In this document: positions 1 through 8,258 of the stretch, piece after piece
Position numbering within the stretch: the stretch's first letter is position 1
Layout of the letters: every line of letters starts with the position of its first letter
Assembly (NCBI GenBank): GCA_039989855.1
Contig: JBDXGZ010000025.1
Span: 1-47,320, forward strand
Source: CALFVT01 sp039989855
GTDB taxonomy: Bacteria > Pseudomonadota > Alphaproteobacteria > Caulobacterales > Maricaulaceae
Direction: 5' to 3'
Length of the DNA: 47,320 bases
The notes under the pieces: generated by a model
Told to the model about the DNA's origin: nothing
The model's database searches: none
What the model saw: the letters and a program-made list of their open reading frames with translations, nothing else
Translations under genes and position numbers: made by a program

Positions 1-184
1 AAGAGAAAGAAAGTCTCAGAAATTCAGATCAGTCCATAAAGCTCAAAAATTGCTTTCGGCTCACGCTCAAATTTACAATCTTTTCAATTATCGACGCCAC
101 CTCATTTCAAGAAACACACTCCGAAAATTTAGACATCAAGCTCAATCTGAGTGGGATATTGTGACCGCACCAATTTGCCTATAA

Positions 185-685
185 GTCTTCAACCAATGGA
201 GCTTCACACCTCGCGTAATTAACGTGATAAAGCCTCCAGGACGGCCTCTCGTTCCAACTGACCGTATGATTGACCTTCCGCCGCGCTCACGTACCGAAGC
301 ATTAGCCGCCATTATGCGGCGTATGGGCATTTGCGAAGAACAAGGAAGTGGTCTTGATAAGGTTATAGCTTCTGTTGAAGTTTACCAATTGCCACCCCCG
401 CTCTTCAAAGCAAACGAAGACTCTATGCAAGTCGTCCTTTACGGCCCACGCAAATTTGCTGACATGACGCCAAACGAGCTTGTTAGAGCTTGTTATCAAC
501 ATTCCATCCTGAAACTCATCACCGACACGCCTATGACCAATTCAAGCCTTAGAGAGCGGTTTGGTATTAAAACACAGAACGCGTCCCAAGCCTCGGTTGT
601 ATTGGGCAAAACACTTGAGGAAGGTCTGATTAAACATGCCGACCCTGACCACCCACGTTCTAGCTATGTTCCCCACTGGGCTTAA
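185..685 (+). pseudogene. C-terminal fragment of an AlbA_2/RecG-like ATP-binding transcriptional regulator
   Basis: The reading frame opens after a TAA at 182-184; a GTG at 224 would give 153 residues. The translation carries the block RPLVPTDRMIDLPPRSR followed by a segment with RRMGICEEQGSGLDKVI. That block is typical of the C-terminal GHKL-like ATPase half of COG2865-type proteins, which pair an N-terminal AlbA_2 (Schlafen-like) domain with a winged helix. The C-terminal part (TNSSLRERFGIKTQNASQAS) fits that winged helix. Full-length members are roughly 400-500 residues, so the AlbA_2 domain and half of the ATPase are missing, and I see no frame in 1-182 that supplies them. It is most simply a 5'-truncated remnant, perhaps of a mobile or defence-type gene. 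The family call is from recognised motifs, not a search. Confidence 0.6.
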
Positions 686-1047
686 ACATTTGATCGGGTT
701 TTGATCGCAGTATGTTGTTTAGATGACAACGGATAATAAAATATAATAAATTCATACACTTAATATTGTAAACACAATTGATAGTGTCTTGATTACACCT
801 TCAAAACTTAAAAAAATGTCATTTAGGCCAGTCATAACTTAACATTTTTGAAATACACAATCCTTGTTTGACACCTTTTACACCAAAAATAGAGACTTGC
901 ATCAGAATTAAACCACCCGACTTATCCACAGTTTTAAAAAGATAGAATATTGAACGTTTATCTGCTTCCAAATTGCTTCCAAATAAAAATAGGCGTCATT
1001 CGCGCCAAGGCGAAATTCCTCTAACTTATTGAATATTAAGATAAAAA
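686..1047. other. AT-rich gene-free spacer between the regulator fragment and tRNA-Thr
   Basis: No plausible coding frame is visible in these 362 bases. Visible elements are a single perfect DnaA-box-like TTATCCACA at 922-930 (one box only, so not evidence of an origin), a short direct repeat of TTCCAAAT-type sequence near 967-983, and a small inverted repeat TTCGC...GCGAA at about 999-1014. The inverted repeat lies just downstream of the tRNA on the minus strand and is followed there by a T-rich tract (CTATTTTTATTT). It could be the tRNA terminator but the stem is weak. Confidence 0.4.
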
Positions 1048-1123
1048 TGGTGCCCCCACACGGACTTGAACCGCGGACCCCCTGATTACAAATCAGGTGC
1101 TCTACCAGCTGAGCTATAGGGGC
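1048..1123 (-). tRNA. tRNA-Thr (anticodon TGT)
   Basis: The reverse complement folds as a complete cloverleaf of 76 nt. The acceptor GCCCCTA pairs with TGGGGGC, the D arm is GCTC/GAGC, and the anticodon stem CCTGA/TCAGG holds the loop TTTGTAA with anticodon TGT. The T arm is CGCGG/CCGTG with loop TTCAAGT, followed by discriminator A and an encoded CCA. Anticodon TGT reads ACA (Thr). Confidence 0.97.
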
Positions 1124-1175
1124 ACTGATAAAGTCTTATTAGACGCAGGCATTTAATGCGGACGGGGGCGAATGG

Positions 1176-1208
1176 CAAGCCCAAAATGGGCTTGTTGCAA
1201 TTTTTTTT
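1176..1208 (+). terminator. Hairpin with T8 tract (possible plus-strand terminator)
   Basis: CAAGCCCA (1176-1183) pairs perfectly with TGGGCTTG (1187-1194) around an AAA loop. On the plus strand it is followed by TTGCAA and then eight T. No plus-strand gene ends nearby; the hairpin lies just past the stop of the minus-strand membrane protein at 1207. Its use is therefore uncertain and it may act in both directions. Confidence 0.45.
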
Positions 1209-1628
1209 ACAGAGGCGTGATTTGAGACTTATGCGCTGTCCTCTGCGCCTTTACCCGGACCGCCGCGTAGAAGGCCACCATGAGCAGATAGCCGATCAAA
1301 ATATGCCCAGCAACAATGACAAATCCGATCCAAGTATAGCCACCGTAAATACGGGCGTAGCATAACAGCCGCAAGGCAATTGTTACTACAAGCCCAAAAG
1401 CCGCCCTCAAACAGGCTAGGAATCTTTTACCCCTAAGAAGTGGATAACCATCAAAATGCCCACCGCTTGGCCTAATGTAAGCGATAAAGCCGGCACAAAC
1501 CATGTGGCCACGCCCATCTCTTCACGGCGCACGTTCGCCACCGCTTGTATGATGTCTTTTTCCACGATCCAAACCTCAACAAAGAATAGTCCGTACCATA
1601 TCCAGCAGAATATGAAAAATGATCGCAA
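1207..1628 (-). pseudogene. Small four-helix membrane protein split by a frameshift
   Basis: Two overlapping minus-strand frames together look like one protein of about 135-140 residues. The first (1628 to 1416, TTG start, 70 residues) has two hydrophobic helices, FFIFCWIWYGLFFVEVWIV and a second around VPALSLTLGQAVGILMVI. The second frame supplies two more, around AAFGLVVTIALRLL and YTWIGFVIVAGHILIGYLL. Continuity would be restored by a one-base shift near the run gggg at 1429-1432 (as read on the minus strand, TTA GGG G|TA AAA). This is therefore either a broken gene or a homopolymer sequencing error. I do not recognise the family. The weak non-ATG start and absence of a clear ribosome binding site lower confidence. 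Confidence 0.45.
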
Positions 1629-1856
1629 GTAATAAAACAGTGCCTATGTTTGTATTGAATAATCTAGGCCCGTATATCTTCCCTTTTTATATTGAGCATT
1701 AGACCTCAACTGGCACTAATATACACATATTCAGATTATGATGCATATGCCACGGTTCAGGACAGTGTGAGGTCGGAGAGCAAGTTAAGCGCTTGCACCT
1801 TTTGGCGGGCAGGTTAAAAGGCGTCTACCAATATGACTTCGTTATAAAGTTGAGCT

Positions 1857-3584
1857 ATGGCCCGTATTCTTATCACTTCTGCCCTGCCCTATATTAATGG
1901 GGTGAAACATCTTGGTAATTTAGCGGGCTCTATGTTGCCCGCTGACGTCTATGCGCGGGCCATGCGCCTCATTGGTCATGAAGTCCTGTATATTTGCGCT
2001 ACCGACGAACACGGCACACCCGCAGAATTAGCGGCGGCAGAAGCGGGTATGGAGGTCGCAGATTATTGCGCCGCCATGCACGACGCGCAAAAAGCCTCTG
2101 GTGATAATTTCAAGCTCTCTTATGATTATTTTGGCCGTTCATCCGCACCGTCTAACCATGCGTTGACGCAGCATTTCGCCCAGAAACTTGAGGCGAATAA
2201 TTTGATTGAAGAGCGCGTCAGCCAACAAGTCTATTCCAATGCAGATGGGCGCTTTTTGCCAGACCGTTACGTCGAGGGCACTTGCCCCACATGCGGTTAT
2301 GAAAAAGCGCGCGGCGATCAATGTGATAATTGCGGACGCTTGCTTGATCCTATTGATCTAATTGATCCTTACTCCGCCGTGTCAGGATCAAAAGACGTGG
2401 AGGTGCGCGACACCAACCATCTCTACCTGAAACAATCAGTTATGGCCGATAAGCTCCGCGCGTGGGTCGACACGGCAAAAGGCTGGCCGAATCTCGCGAC
2501 CTCTATTGCCTATAAATGGCTCGATGAAGGCCTGAGAGATCGTTCGATTACGCGCGACCTGTCATGGGGCATTCCCGTCACGCAAAGGAGCGGGAGCGTT
2601 AGAGACGGCTTTGACGGCAAAGTATTTTACGTCTGGTTTGACGCCCCTGTGGAATATATTGCTGCGACCCAGGATTGGGCCACTGAAAGCGGAAATGACT
2701 GGGAGCGGTGGTGGCGCACGGATAAGGGTGCGGACGATGTAAGCTACGTTCAATTTATGGGCAAAGACAATGTGGCCTTCCATACGCTGTCTTTCCCGAC
2801 AACCATTTTAGGCTCGGATGAGCCTTGGAAGTTGGTCGATCAACTGAAAGCCTTTAATTGGGTGACATGGTACGGCGGGAAGTTTTCAACGTCGCAAAAG
2901 CGCGGCGTGTTTATGGATCAAGCGATTGATATTGCCCCGTCAGATTATTGGCGATGGTACCTGATGAGTAACGCCCCTGAAAGTTCTGACGCGAGCTTTA
3001 CGTGGGAGGGTTTCCAAGCGGCCGTAAATTCTGACCTTGCCAATGTTCTCGGTAATTTCGTCAACCGCATTACCAAATATTGCGTCGGGAAATTTGACGG
3101 CCAAGTTCCTAGCGGCGGCGAGATGACCGAGGCCGAAGCGTGGATTATCAAAGAGCTGCAAACGCGCCTACCGCAACTCTTGGAGTATTATAACGCACGT
3201 GAGTTCCGCAAAGCGATGGCCGAAACGCGCGCGATTTGGGCGGCGGGGAATGAATATCTGACGCAAGCCGCGCCGTGGACTCATTATAAAACCGATAAAG
3301 ACCAAGCCGCTATGGGCACCCGTGTCGGGCTAAACCTTGTGGCGTTTTTTGGCGTCCTCGCGCAGCCGATTGTCCCCGATGCGGCGGCTAAGATTTTAGA
3401 CGCAATGAATATTCCTGAAGAGAACCGAACATGGCGCTTTGGAGATGGTCCTGAGGGCATTGCAAAGATCATAGACGCGCTACCGCATGGCCTAGACATT
3501 GCGGCCCCAGATGTTCTTTTCACAAAAATTGAAGATGACGATATAGCGGACTGGACGCAGCGATTTGGCGGTGAAGGCGCATGA
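1857..3584 (+). CDS. metG: Methionyl-tRNA synthetase
   Basis: This cytoplasmic class I aminoacyl-tRNA synthetase charges tRNA-Met in two steps, via methionyl-AMP. The HIGH-equivalent is KHLG at residues 17-20, after the typical opening ILITSALPYINGVKHLGNL. A zinc knuckle has four cysteines at 143, 146, 156 and 159 (CPTC...CDNC). The KMSKS loop is the variant FSTSQKRG at about 343-350. The anticodon-binding helical domain follows. At 575 residues it lacks the C-terminal EMAP/TRBD dimerisation domain found in the E. coli enzyme. The cupin gene downstream starts inside its stop codon (ATGA), so the two are co-transcribed. The ATG at 1857 is the natural start because the HIGH region begins within 15 residues. 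Confidence 0.97.
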   Translation: MARILITSALPYINGVKHLGNLAGSMLPADVYARAMRLIGHEVLYICATDEHGTPAELAAAEAGMEVADYCAAMHDAQKASGDNFKLSYDYFGRSSAPSNHALTQHFAQKLEANNLIEERVSQQVYSNADGRFLPDRYVEGTCPTCGYEKARGDQCDNCGRLLDPIDLIDPYSAVSGSKDVEVRDTNHLYLKQSVMADKLRAWVDTAKGWPNLATSIAYKWLDEGLRDRSITRDLSWGIPVTQRSGSVRDGFDGKVFYVWFDAPVEYIAATQDWATESGNDWERWWRTDKGADDVSYVQFMGKDNVAFHTLSFPTTILGSDEPWKLVDQLKAFNWVTWYGGKFSTSQKRGVFMDQAIDIAPSDYWRWYLMSNAPESSDASFTWEGFQAAVNSDLANVLGNFVNRITKYCVGKFDGQVPSGGEMTEAEAWIIKELQTRLPQLLEYYNAREFRKAMAETRAIWAAGNEYLTQAAPWTHYKTDKDQAAMGTRVGLNLVAFFGVLAQPIVPDAAAKILDAMNIPEENRTWRFGDGPEGIAKIIDALPHGLDIAAPDVLFTKIEDDDIADWTQRFGGEGA

Positions 3585-3982
3585 GCGCAAAACATGTCAT
3601 GCAATTGCCGACAATTACTAATAACGGCGAAGGCGCTTCATTTTTCGGAACCCGTGACATCGAACTCAACGGGGAATTGACGCGGCAATTATCAGATCAA
3701 ATTCCAGCCGTGAATTTTCGCCTTCGTCGCAGCGAAGGCTATAGCTCTGATTATCATGTGGCAGGCGACCCCACGCTTCTGATTGTACTGAGCGGCACAA
3801 TCAGAATTGAACTGCCCACAGGAGAGACTCGCGAATTTACCCAAGGCGATCTTTATGTGGCTGAGGATTACCTCAATTCAGATGTAGTATTTGATCGCTC
3901 TATACATGGGCACCGCGCCGAAATGATCGGCGACACGCCGTATAAAGCGCTCCATATAAAGCTAGAAAAACGTACCGTTTAA
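3581..3982 (+). CDS. Cupin-domain protein
   Basis: A 133-residue single-domain protein that begins in the metG stop codon (ATGA), so its translation is probably coupled to metG. The middle has the rhythm of a small beta-barrel cupin: an approach SSDYHVAGDPTLLIVLSGTIRIEL, then ETREFTQGDLYVAEDYLNS, then a strand with GHRAEM. The metal-binding histidine set is incomplete by eye (one His in the first motif, HGH near the end), so a catalytic role is not claimed. The coupling to a tRNA synthetase may be only positional. It ends five bases before the stop of the convergent histidine kinase gene. Confidence 0.7.
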   Translation: MSAKHVMQLPTITNNGEGASFFGTRDIELNGELTRQLSDQIPAVNFRLRRSEGYSSDYHVAGDPTLLIVLSGTIRIELPTGETREFTQGDLYVAEDYLNSDVVFDRSIHGHRAEMIGDTPYKALHIKLEKRTV

Positions 3983-3987
3983 ACTGA

Positions 3988-6072
3988 CTAAGCGACCCGT
4001 TTTAAGCCCGTGTCGTCGTCCGTGTTATCCATGAGGTGCGCCAAGCCCTTTGGGAATAAAATTTTAACAACCGTTCCAACATTTTCCTCGGACTTCACAT
4101 CCAACTCCGCTTCCATGACAAGGCATTGAAGACGAACAATTGACAGTCCGAGGCCTAGACCCTGATTATCACGATTGATCGATAGGCTTGCTTGCTCAAA
4201 CGGCCTCAACATATTGCCGACATTATGGCTTGGCATCCCCTTCCCCGTATCGGATATTTCCATCACGGGAACCGTCCCATCTTTCATGTAGATACTCAGG
4301 CGAACCTCACCTTGCGTCGTATATTTAAAGGCGTTCGACAGCAGAGCCTTTACGACCGTTTGAAGACGGCTCTTGTCCAGATGTAGTCGTTCTGGAACCG
4401 AATGGTCCATGTGTACATTAAACTTTACTGCGTCTTTTAAGCCGTCACTATACTCAACAAGCGTGCTTTGGAGGAAGCTTTCTATATCCAAGAATACGGG
4501 GTTGTTTTTTTGATCGCTAGGATTTGAGATCATAATAATATCTTTAATCTTACGCGTGAGCTCAGCTCCGTTTTGCTCTATCATTTTAAGCAGGTTACGC
4601 TTTTTGCGATCACCTTCACTTTGTTGAAGAACATCTGCAAGTGGGATAATACCATTAAGAGGGGTCAACATTTCATGACTAAACATCGCCAAAAGATCGG
4701 ACTTCACTTTTGATTTTTCTATAACCGTCGCATTCGCAACCCTGAGCTTTGCATTCAAATTGCCCATTTTTCGAGCCACAATAACTGCGACAATTAAAAT
4801 TAAGGCACTTAAAAATATCAAACCCAGATAAATTTTATTAATGACATGTTGGCGGGCTAATCGAGATTGGTCGAGGGCTAGCTTCAGCTCGGCCTTTTCA
4901 AGTTCATTTTCCGCCAATTCCTGGCTTAAAAGCACACGACGGTTGGATGCACGACGGTCTGCAGATAAGCCATCTTTATAATATTTAATTTGTTCGCTGA
5001 CATAAATTTTATATTCAGCTAAGGCATCCTTATATTGAAGTTTACTGCTCGCAATTAAGGCGCGCGTTTCACCACTATAACGGCGGGCATATTGCGGTGC
5101 ACTGACCGTCTGCTCAGCTATTTTATTATATTGCTCTAAAGAGGTTTCTGCGGACTCCAAAAGCCCTGATTTCGCTTGTGCATTTGCCAAATCTATCCAT
5201 AAAATAGCTTCATATTCTAAATTTGGAGCCTGCTTGATAGCTTGCGTTAAATATTGAATCGACTCTTTAGGGCGGTTGTCTTTCAGTAAAAACCGACCAT
5301 GAGATAAATTGGCTATAAACACATCATAATTCGACGCACCGTCCAAATTATTGACAAGCAGATTAGTGACGTCCGTCGCAAGTTTAGCATTACCATTCCA
5401 CTCAATAATTGACGCTAAATTATTTAGTGCAGAAAATTTATTAAAATGGCGGCCAGACTCTTTTGCTAAAACCAAAGATCTCTCTAAGGTTCGCGTCATA
5501 CCGTCTATATCGAAATTATAAGCGTATAAAATATAAAGCCCATACATTGCATTAAAACGCGCACTGTTTTCAATCATATCTTCATTATTAGGAATAACCG
5601 ATAATGCATTCTCTGCGAAGTATAGGCCTTCAACAACTTCATCAATCAAACTGTGATATATAGCTAACATAACCGAACATATATTTTGCACATCCCAGTC
5701 AGAACTTGCCGAACCTTGCAAAAGTATTTCATAATTTGAATTGTCTGTATAATTTTCCAAGGTTGAAACCTTAGAATATGCAGTAAAATATTGTAAATAC
5801 CTAGACGACTGTAATTCATTTTCTTGAACCAGCGCTAAAAGTTTATCAATTTTATTTTCAAGAACCGCATCCATAAACTCAAATTCAGTGCGAGTTGTTT
5901 CGGATAAATCATTATGATCCAATGTTTTAAATTCAACAGACAAGGTCTGTTCTGCGAGCTTAATTAAATCTACAGATTTGTTTTCGTTAAATTCAGACGC
6001 ATGTAGTTTTGGTGAAAAAAGCACCAAAACACAAAGCAATATAAAGCTAGTTTTTAAAATCAAATCACGCAC
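3988..6072 (-). CDS. Membrane sensor histidine kinase with periplasmic TPR-like region
   Basis: The 694-residue protein starts at a GTG. It has a cleavable-looking signal peptide (residues 1-25, FILLCVLVLFSPKLHA) and a long helical periplasmic region with TPR character (about 100-350). A charged coiled segment (about 375-405) and one transmembrane helix (about 410-435, IYLGLIFLSALILIVAVIVA) follow. The kinase core comprises HisKA with FSHEMLTPLNGI (phospho-acceptor H466), the N box LSNAFKYT, the G1 box SDTGKGMP and the G2 box GLGLGLSIVR. There is no receiver domain and no adjacent response regulator, so it is an orphan kinase of unknown ligand. The gene is visibly more AT-rich than metG or trpS. 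An intrinsic terminator lies 37-58 bases upstream of the start, which suggests a read-through or attenuation arrangement. No Shine-Dalgarno sequence is obvious. Confidence 0.88.
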   Translation of the reverse strand: MRDLILKTSFILLCVLVLFSPKLHASEFNENKSVDLIKLAEQTLSVEFKTLDHNDLSETTRTEFEFMDAVLENKIDKLLALVQENELQSSRYLQYFTAYSKVSTLENYTDNSNYEILLQGSASSDWDVQNICSVMLAIYHSLIDEVVEGLYFAENALSVIPNNEDMIENSARFNAMYGLYILYAYNFDIDGMTRTLERSLVLAKESGRHFNKFSALNNLASIIEWNGNAKLATDVTNLLVNNLDGASNYDVFIANLSHGRFLLKDNRPKESIQYLTQAIKQAPNLEYEAILWIDLANAQAKSGLLESAETSLEQYNKIAEQTVSAPQYARRYSGETRALIASSKLQYKDALAEYKIYVSEQIKYYKDGLSADRRASNRRVLLSQELAENELEKAELKLALDQSRLARQHVINKIYLGLIFLSALILIVAVIVARKMGNLNAKLRVANATVIEKSKVKSDLLAMFSHEMLTPLNGIIPLADVLQQSEGDRKKRNLLKMIEQNGAELTRKIKDIIMISNPSDQKNNPVFLDIESFLQSTLVEYSDGLKDAVKFNVHMDHSVPERLHLDKSRLQTVVKALLSNAFKYTTQGEVRLSIYMKDGTVPVMEISDTGKGMPSHNVGNMLRPFEQASLSINRDNQGLGLGLSIVRLQCLVMEAELDVKSEENVGTVVKILFPKGLAHLMDNTDDDTGLKRVA

Positions 6073-6108
6073 AGACGTAGCGTATTTTACATATATTACA
6101 TATCCATT

Positions 6109-6130
6109 AAAAAAGGCCCTTATAGGGCCT
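6109..6130 (-). terminator. Intrinsic terminator in front of the histidine kinase
   Basis: On the minus strand AGGCCCT, loop ATA and AGGGCCT form a 7-bp GC-rich stem (6114-6130), followed at once by TTTTTT (6109-6114). It ends 37 bases before the kinase GTG. It may end transcription coming from the PCuAC gene 440 bases upstream, or regulate the kinase leader. Confidence 0.75.
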
Positions 6131-6570
6131 AATTCTTACGTAATACTATTTTCAATTGAACTAAGCAATAATTGGATAACGTGACATATTATTCCCTTTT
6201 AATAAATATTAATAATCCACATGTGTCACATTGGTACATGATATGATTAACAGAGTCAAAAGATCCTGCGAAAAAAAAAGAGGGAATTACGCTAAAAAAC
6301 CTATAAATATTAAGCTGTTAACCATATTTGTTAACCTCTTACTGATTATGAACCATTTGTTGGCCATAATTATTAACCCGTTAACCATAATTATGAAAGC
6401 GTTAACCATGATTGTTAATATTTCAACCTATTACCCATTTCTAGAGAAAAACAATCATATGAGAAAGGTAGGTTAAACTTAAGGCTTGGGATGATTGTGC
6501 CTATCTATTCAACACATTTAAAAACTGCGGTGCTAATATGTACATATCTGACGCCGTCTAACCGTAAACT
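6131..6570. other. Gene-free region between the PCuAC gene and the kinase, holding the 21-bp repeats
   Basis: Very AT-rich, with no convincing gene. It contains a palindrome CACATGTG (6219-6226), widely spaced GTGACA/TGTCAC arms (6181-6186 and 6224-6229), an A9 tract around 6271-6279, one GANTC site (GAGTC, about 6252), and the tandem repeats listed separately. An 81-codon plus-strand frame (6231-6476) crosses the repeats, but its sequence is simply the translated repeat and I do not count it as a gene. Confidence 0.6.
6315..6419. repeat. Five tandem copies of a degenerate 21-bp repeat
   Basis: Exact 21-base periodicity at 6315, 6336, 6357, 6378 and 6399. The core is close to GTTAACCATAATTNTTAA. 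Copies 1, 4 and 5 contain GTTAACCAT; copy 3 has GTTGGCCAT and copy 2 is the most degenerate. Copies 1, 3 and 5 end in TTAAC or TTAAT, so each is roughly an inverted pair of TTAA blocks nine bases apart. A 21-base period equals two helical turns and would place every copy on the same DNA face. Confidence 0.9.
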
Positions 6571-7107
6571 TTAGTGACCAGACCCATAGGATGTTTTATC
6601 ATCTTCATTACCGCTTTTCCCAGACCCGTAAGTATGAGAATCGCCGCCTGCAACGTCAGCAATGACCGTGATATCTTCGTTTGTTTCAAAATCAAACGTC
6701 AAGGCGACATCTTGCGTATCAGCATTAAGCGCAACGTTAAACAACATAATATGATAGCCGCCCGGTTGAAACTCGACTGAGCCGTTCACAGGGATGGTCA
6801 CGCCGCTGTTGATTTTACGCATCCGTAAAATGCCATTATCATCAATATGGTTATGGATTTCAACACGGTCACTGACAGGGCTTGCGACTGAAACTAGTCT
6901 GTCACCTACCACGCTATCAAGTCGAAAATAAGCCACCGCCACGTCACGGCCTGGCAAAGGCGGTCTGATACGAGCGTCAGAAATAACGACACGCGATACA
7001 CGGCTTATAGGCTCGGACTTCAGCCTATCAACAGACGGGGACGCCGTACCCTCAGAACAGCCCATGAGAGTTACAAATGACAGACATAAAACGGAGATTA
7101 ATTTCAT
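6571..7107 (-). CDS. PCuAC-type copper chaperone lipoprotein
   Basis: A 178-residue lipoprotein from the ATG at 7107; a TTG nine bases upstream would extend it by three residues. The lipobox is LMGC with C17. The domain is the periplasmic PCuAC (DUF461) copper carrier that delivers Cu(I) to the CuA site of cytochrome oxidase. It shows the family signature HNHIDDNGILRM, GVTIP, FQPGGYHIMLF, that is H-x10-M and then HxM. The gap between the two halves is 22 residues by my count against the usual 21. An extra C-terminal tail is rich in Gly, Ser, Asp and His (HTYGSGKSGNEDD...SGH) and may add metal ligands. It follows trpS by 25 bases on the same strand, so it could be transcribed with it. Confidence 0.85.
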   Translation of the reverse strand: MKLISVLCLSFVTLMGCSEGTASPSVDRLKSEPISRVSRVVISDARIRPPLPGRDVAVAYFRLDSVVGDRLVSVASPVSDRVEIHNHIDDNGILRMRKINSGVTIPVNGSVEFQPGGYHIMLFNVALNADTQDVALTFDFETNEDITVIADVAGGDSHTYGSGKSGNEDDKTSYGSGH

Positions 7108-7132
7108 ATATCTCAAGCCTTCAAATTTTCAT

Positions 7133-8176
7133 TTAGCGCTTTTGCCAAAAGCCAATAATATCACGAACATCTGAAACAATTGGCTCCGCAATTTCAGTCG
7201 CTTTATCCGCACCATGTGCAAGAATAGCGTCTATCTCATCAGGAGCCGCAAGATAACGTGACATAAGGTCCGTTATAGGAGACAGCTTTTCCACCGCAAC
7301 ATCCGCCAAATCCGATTTAAACGGCCCAAACTGCCCACCCGCATATTGCGCCACAACCGCCTCATCAGACTGACCGCTTAAAGCGGCATATATACCCACA
7401 AGGTTTGCCACATCAGGGCGACCTTCAAGCCCTTCAACACTGTCTGGAAACGGCAGGGCGTCCGTCTTGGATTTACGAATTTTCTTCGCAATCACGTCCG
7501 CATTATCGGTCAGGTTAATCCGTGACATATCGGACGGGTCCGACTTCGACATTTTCTTCGACCCATCGCGTAAAGACATCACCCGTGCCCCTGGGCCTTT
7601 AATCAAGGGTTCAGGGAGCGGGAAGAAATCAGGCGTCTTGAAATCATGATTAAATTTCGCCGCAATATCACGCGACAGCTCCAAATGCTGTTTTTGGTCT
7701 TCACCCACTGGGACATGGGTGGCTTTAAACGCCAAAATATCAGCCGCTTGCAGAACAGGATAATCATAAAGACCGACAGACATTTTCTCGGAATTTTTGC
7801 CCGCTTTATCTTTAAATTGTGTCATACGGTTAAGCCACCCCATACGGGCGACGCAATTAAAATACCATGCCAGTTCGCTATGCGCTTTTACGCCGGATTG
7901 CGCATATATAATCGCTTTTGACGGATCGACACCCGCCGCTAGAAAAGCCGCCGCTATATGACGTGTTTGCTGTGCCAAAGTGGCGGGGTCTTGCCAAACC
8001 GTAATCGCGTGAAGGTCAACAATGCAATAGAGGCAATCATGGCCATCTTGTAGATCAACGAACTTTTTCAGCGCCCCAAGGTAGTTTCCCAAATGCAAAG
8101 ACCCTGTCGGCTGCACACCGGAAAAAACCCGCTCTGGCCCTTTATAGCCCAGCTCTTTTTTTGATGTATCCGACAT
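7133..8176 (-). CDS. trpS: Tryptophanyl-tRNA synthetase
   Basis: This cytoplasmic class Ic synthetase charges tRNA-Trp. Near the N terminus is VFSGVQPTGSLHLGNYLGAL, with the HIGH-equivalent HLGN. The KMSKS loop is intact as KKMSKSD around residue 210. The segment VGEDQKQHLELSRDIA is the typical Trp-tRNA synthetase dimer/active-site motif. Its 347 residues match the family. It lies 82 bases behind murJ on the same strand and may be the tail of the mutS-glnD-murJ transcription unit. Confidence 0.97.
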   Translation of the reverse strand: MSDTSKKELGYKGPERVFSGVQPTGSLHLGNYLGALKKFVDLQDGHDCLYCIVDLHAITVWQDPATLAQQTRHIAAAFLAAGVDPSKAIIYAQSGVKAHSELAWYFNCVARMGWLNRMTQFKDKAGKNSEKMSVGLYDYPVLQAADILAFKATHVPVGEDQKQHLELSRDIAAKFNHDFKTPDFFPLPEPLIKGPGARVMSLRDGSKKMSKSDPSDMSRINLTDNADVIAKKIRKSKTDALPFPDSVEGLEGRPDVANLVGIYAALSGQSDEAVVAQYAGGQFGPFKSDLADVAVEKLSPITDLMSRYLAAPDEIDAILAHGADKATEIAEPIVSDVRDIIGFWQKR

Positions 8177-8258
8177 AATCTAACCTTAGCATACTGAGCC
8201 GCGCTTTTACGGAAGTCACCGCGGCAAGGCAATGAAAAACCACGCCGTGCGAGCGGAA

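Noticed and set aside
922..930. TTATCCACA DnaA box as a possible replication origin
   Set aside because: A single box with no cluster, no dnaA or dnaN neighbour and no clear unwinding element.
1420..1440. Programmed -1 frameshift in the split membrane protein
   Set aside because: No standard slippery heptamer in frame and no downstream structure; a lesion or sequencing error is simpler.
1780..1796. Hairpin GCAAG...CTTGC upstream of metG as a T-box
   Set aside because: Too short and lacks T-box elements; T-box control of metG is not expected in alphaproteobacteria.
6315..6419. CRISPR array
   Set aside because: The repeats are adjacent with no unique spacers, and no cas genes are present.
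6231..6476. 81-codon open frame across the 21-bp repeats
   Set aside because: The repeat length is a multiple of three, so any frame stays open and the protein is just the translated repeat. There is no ribosome site and a TTG start.
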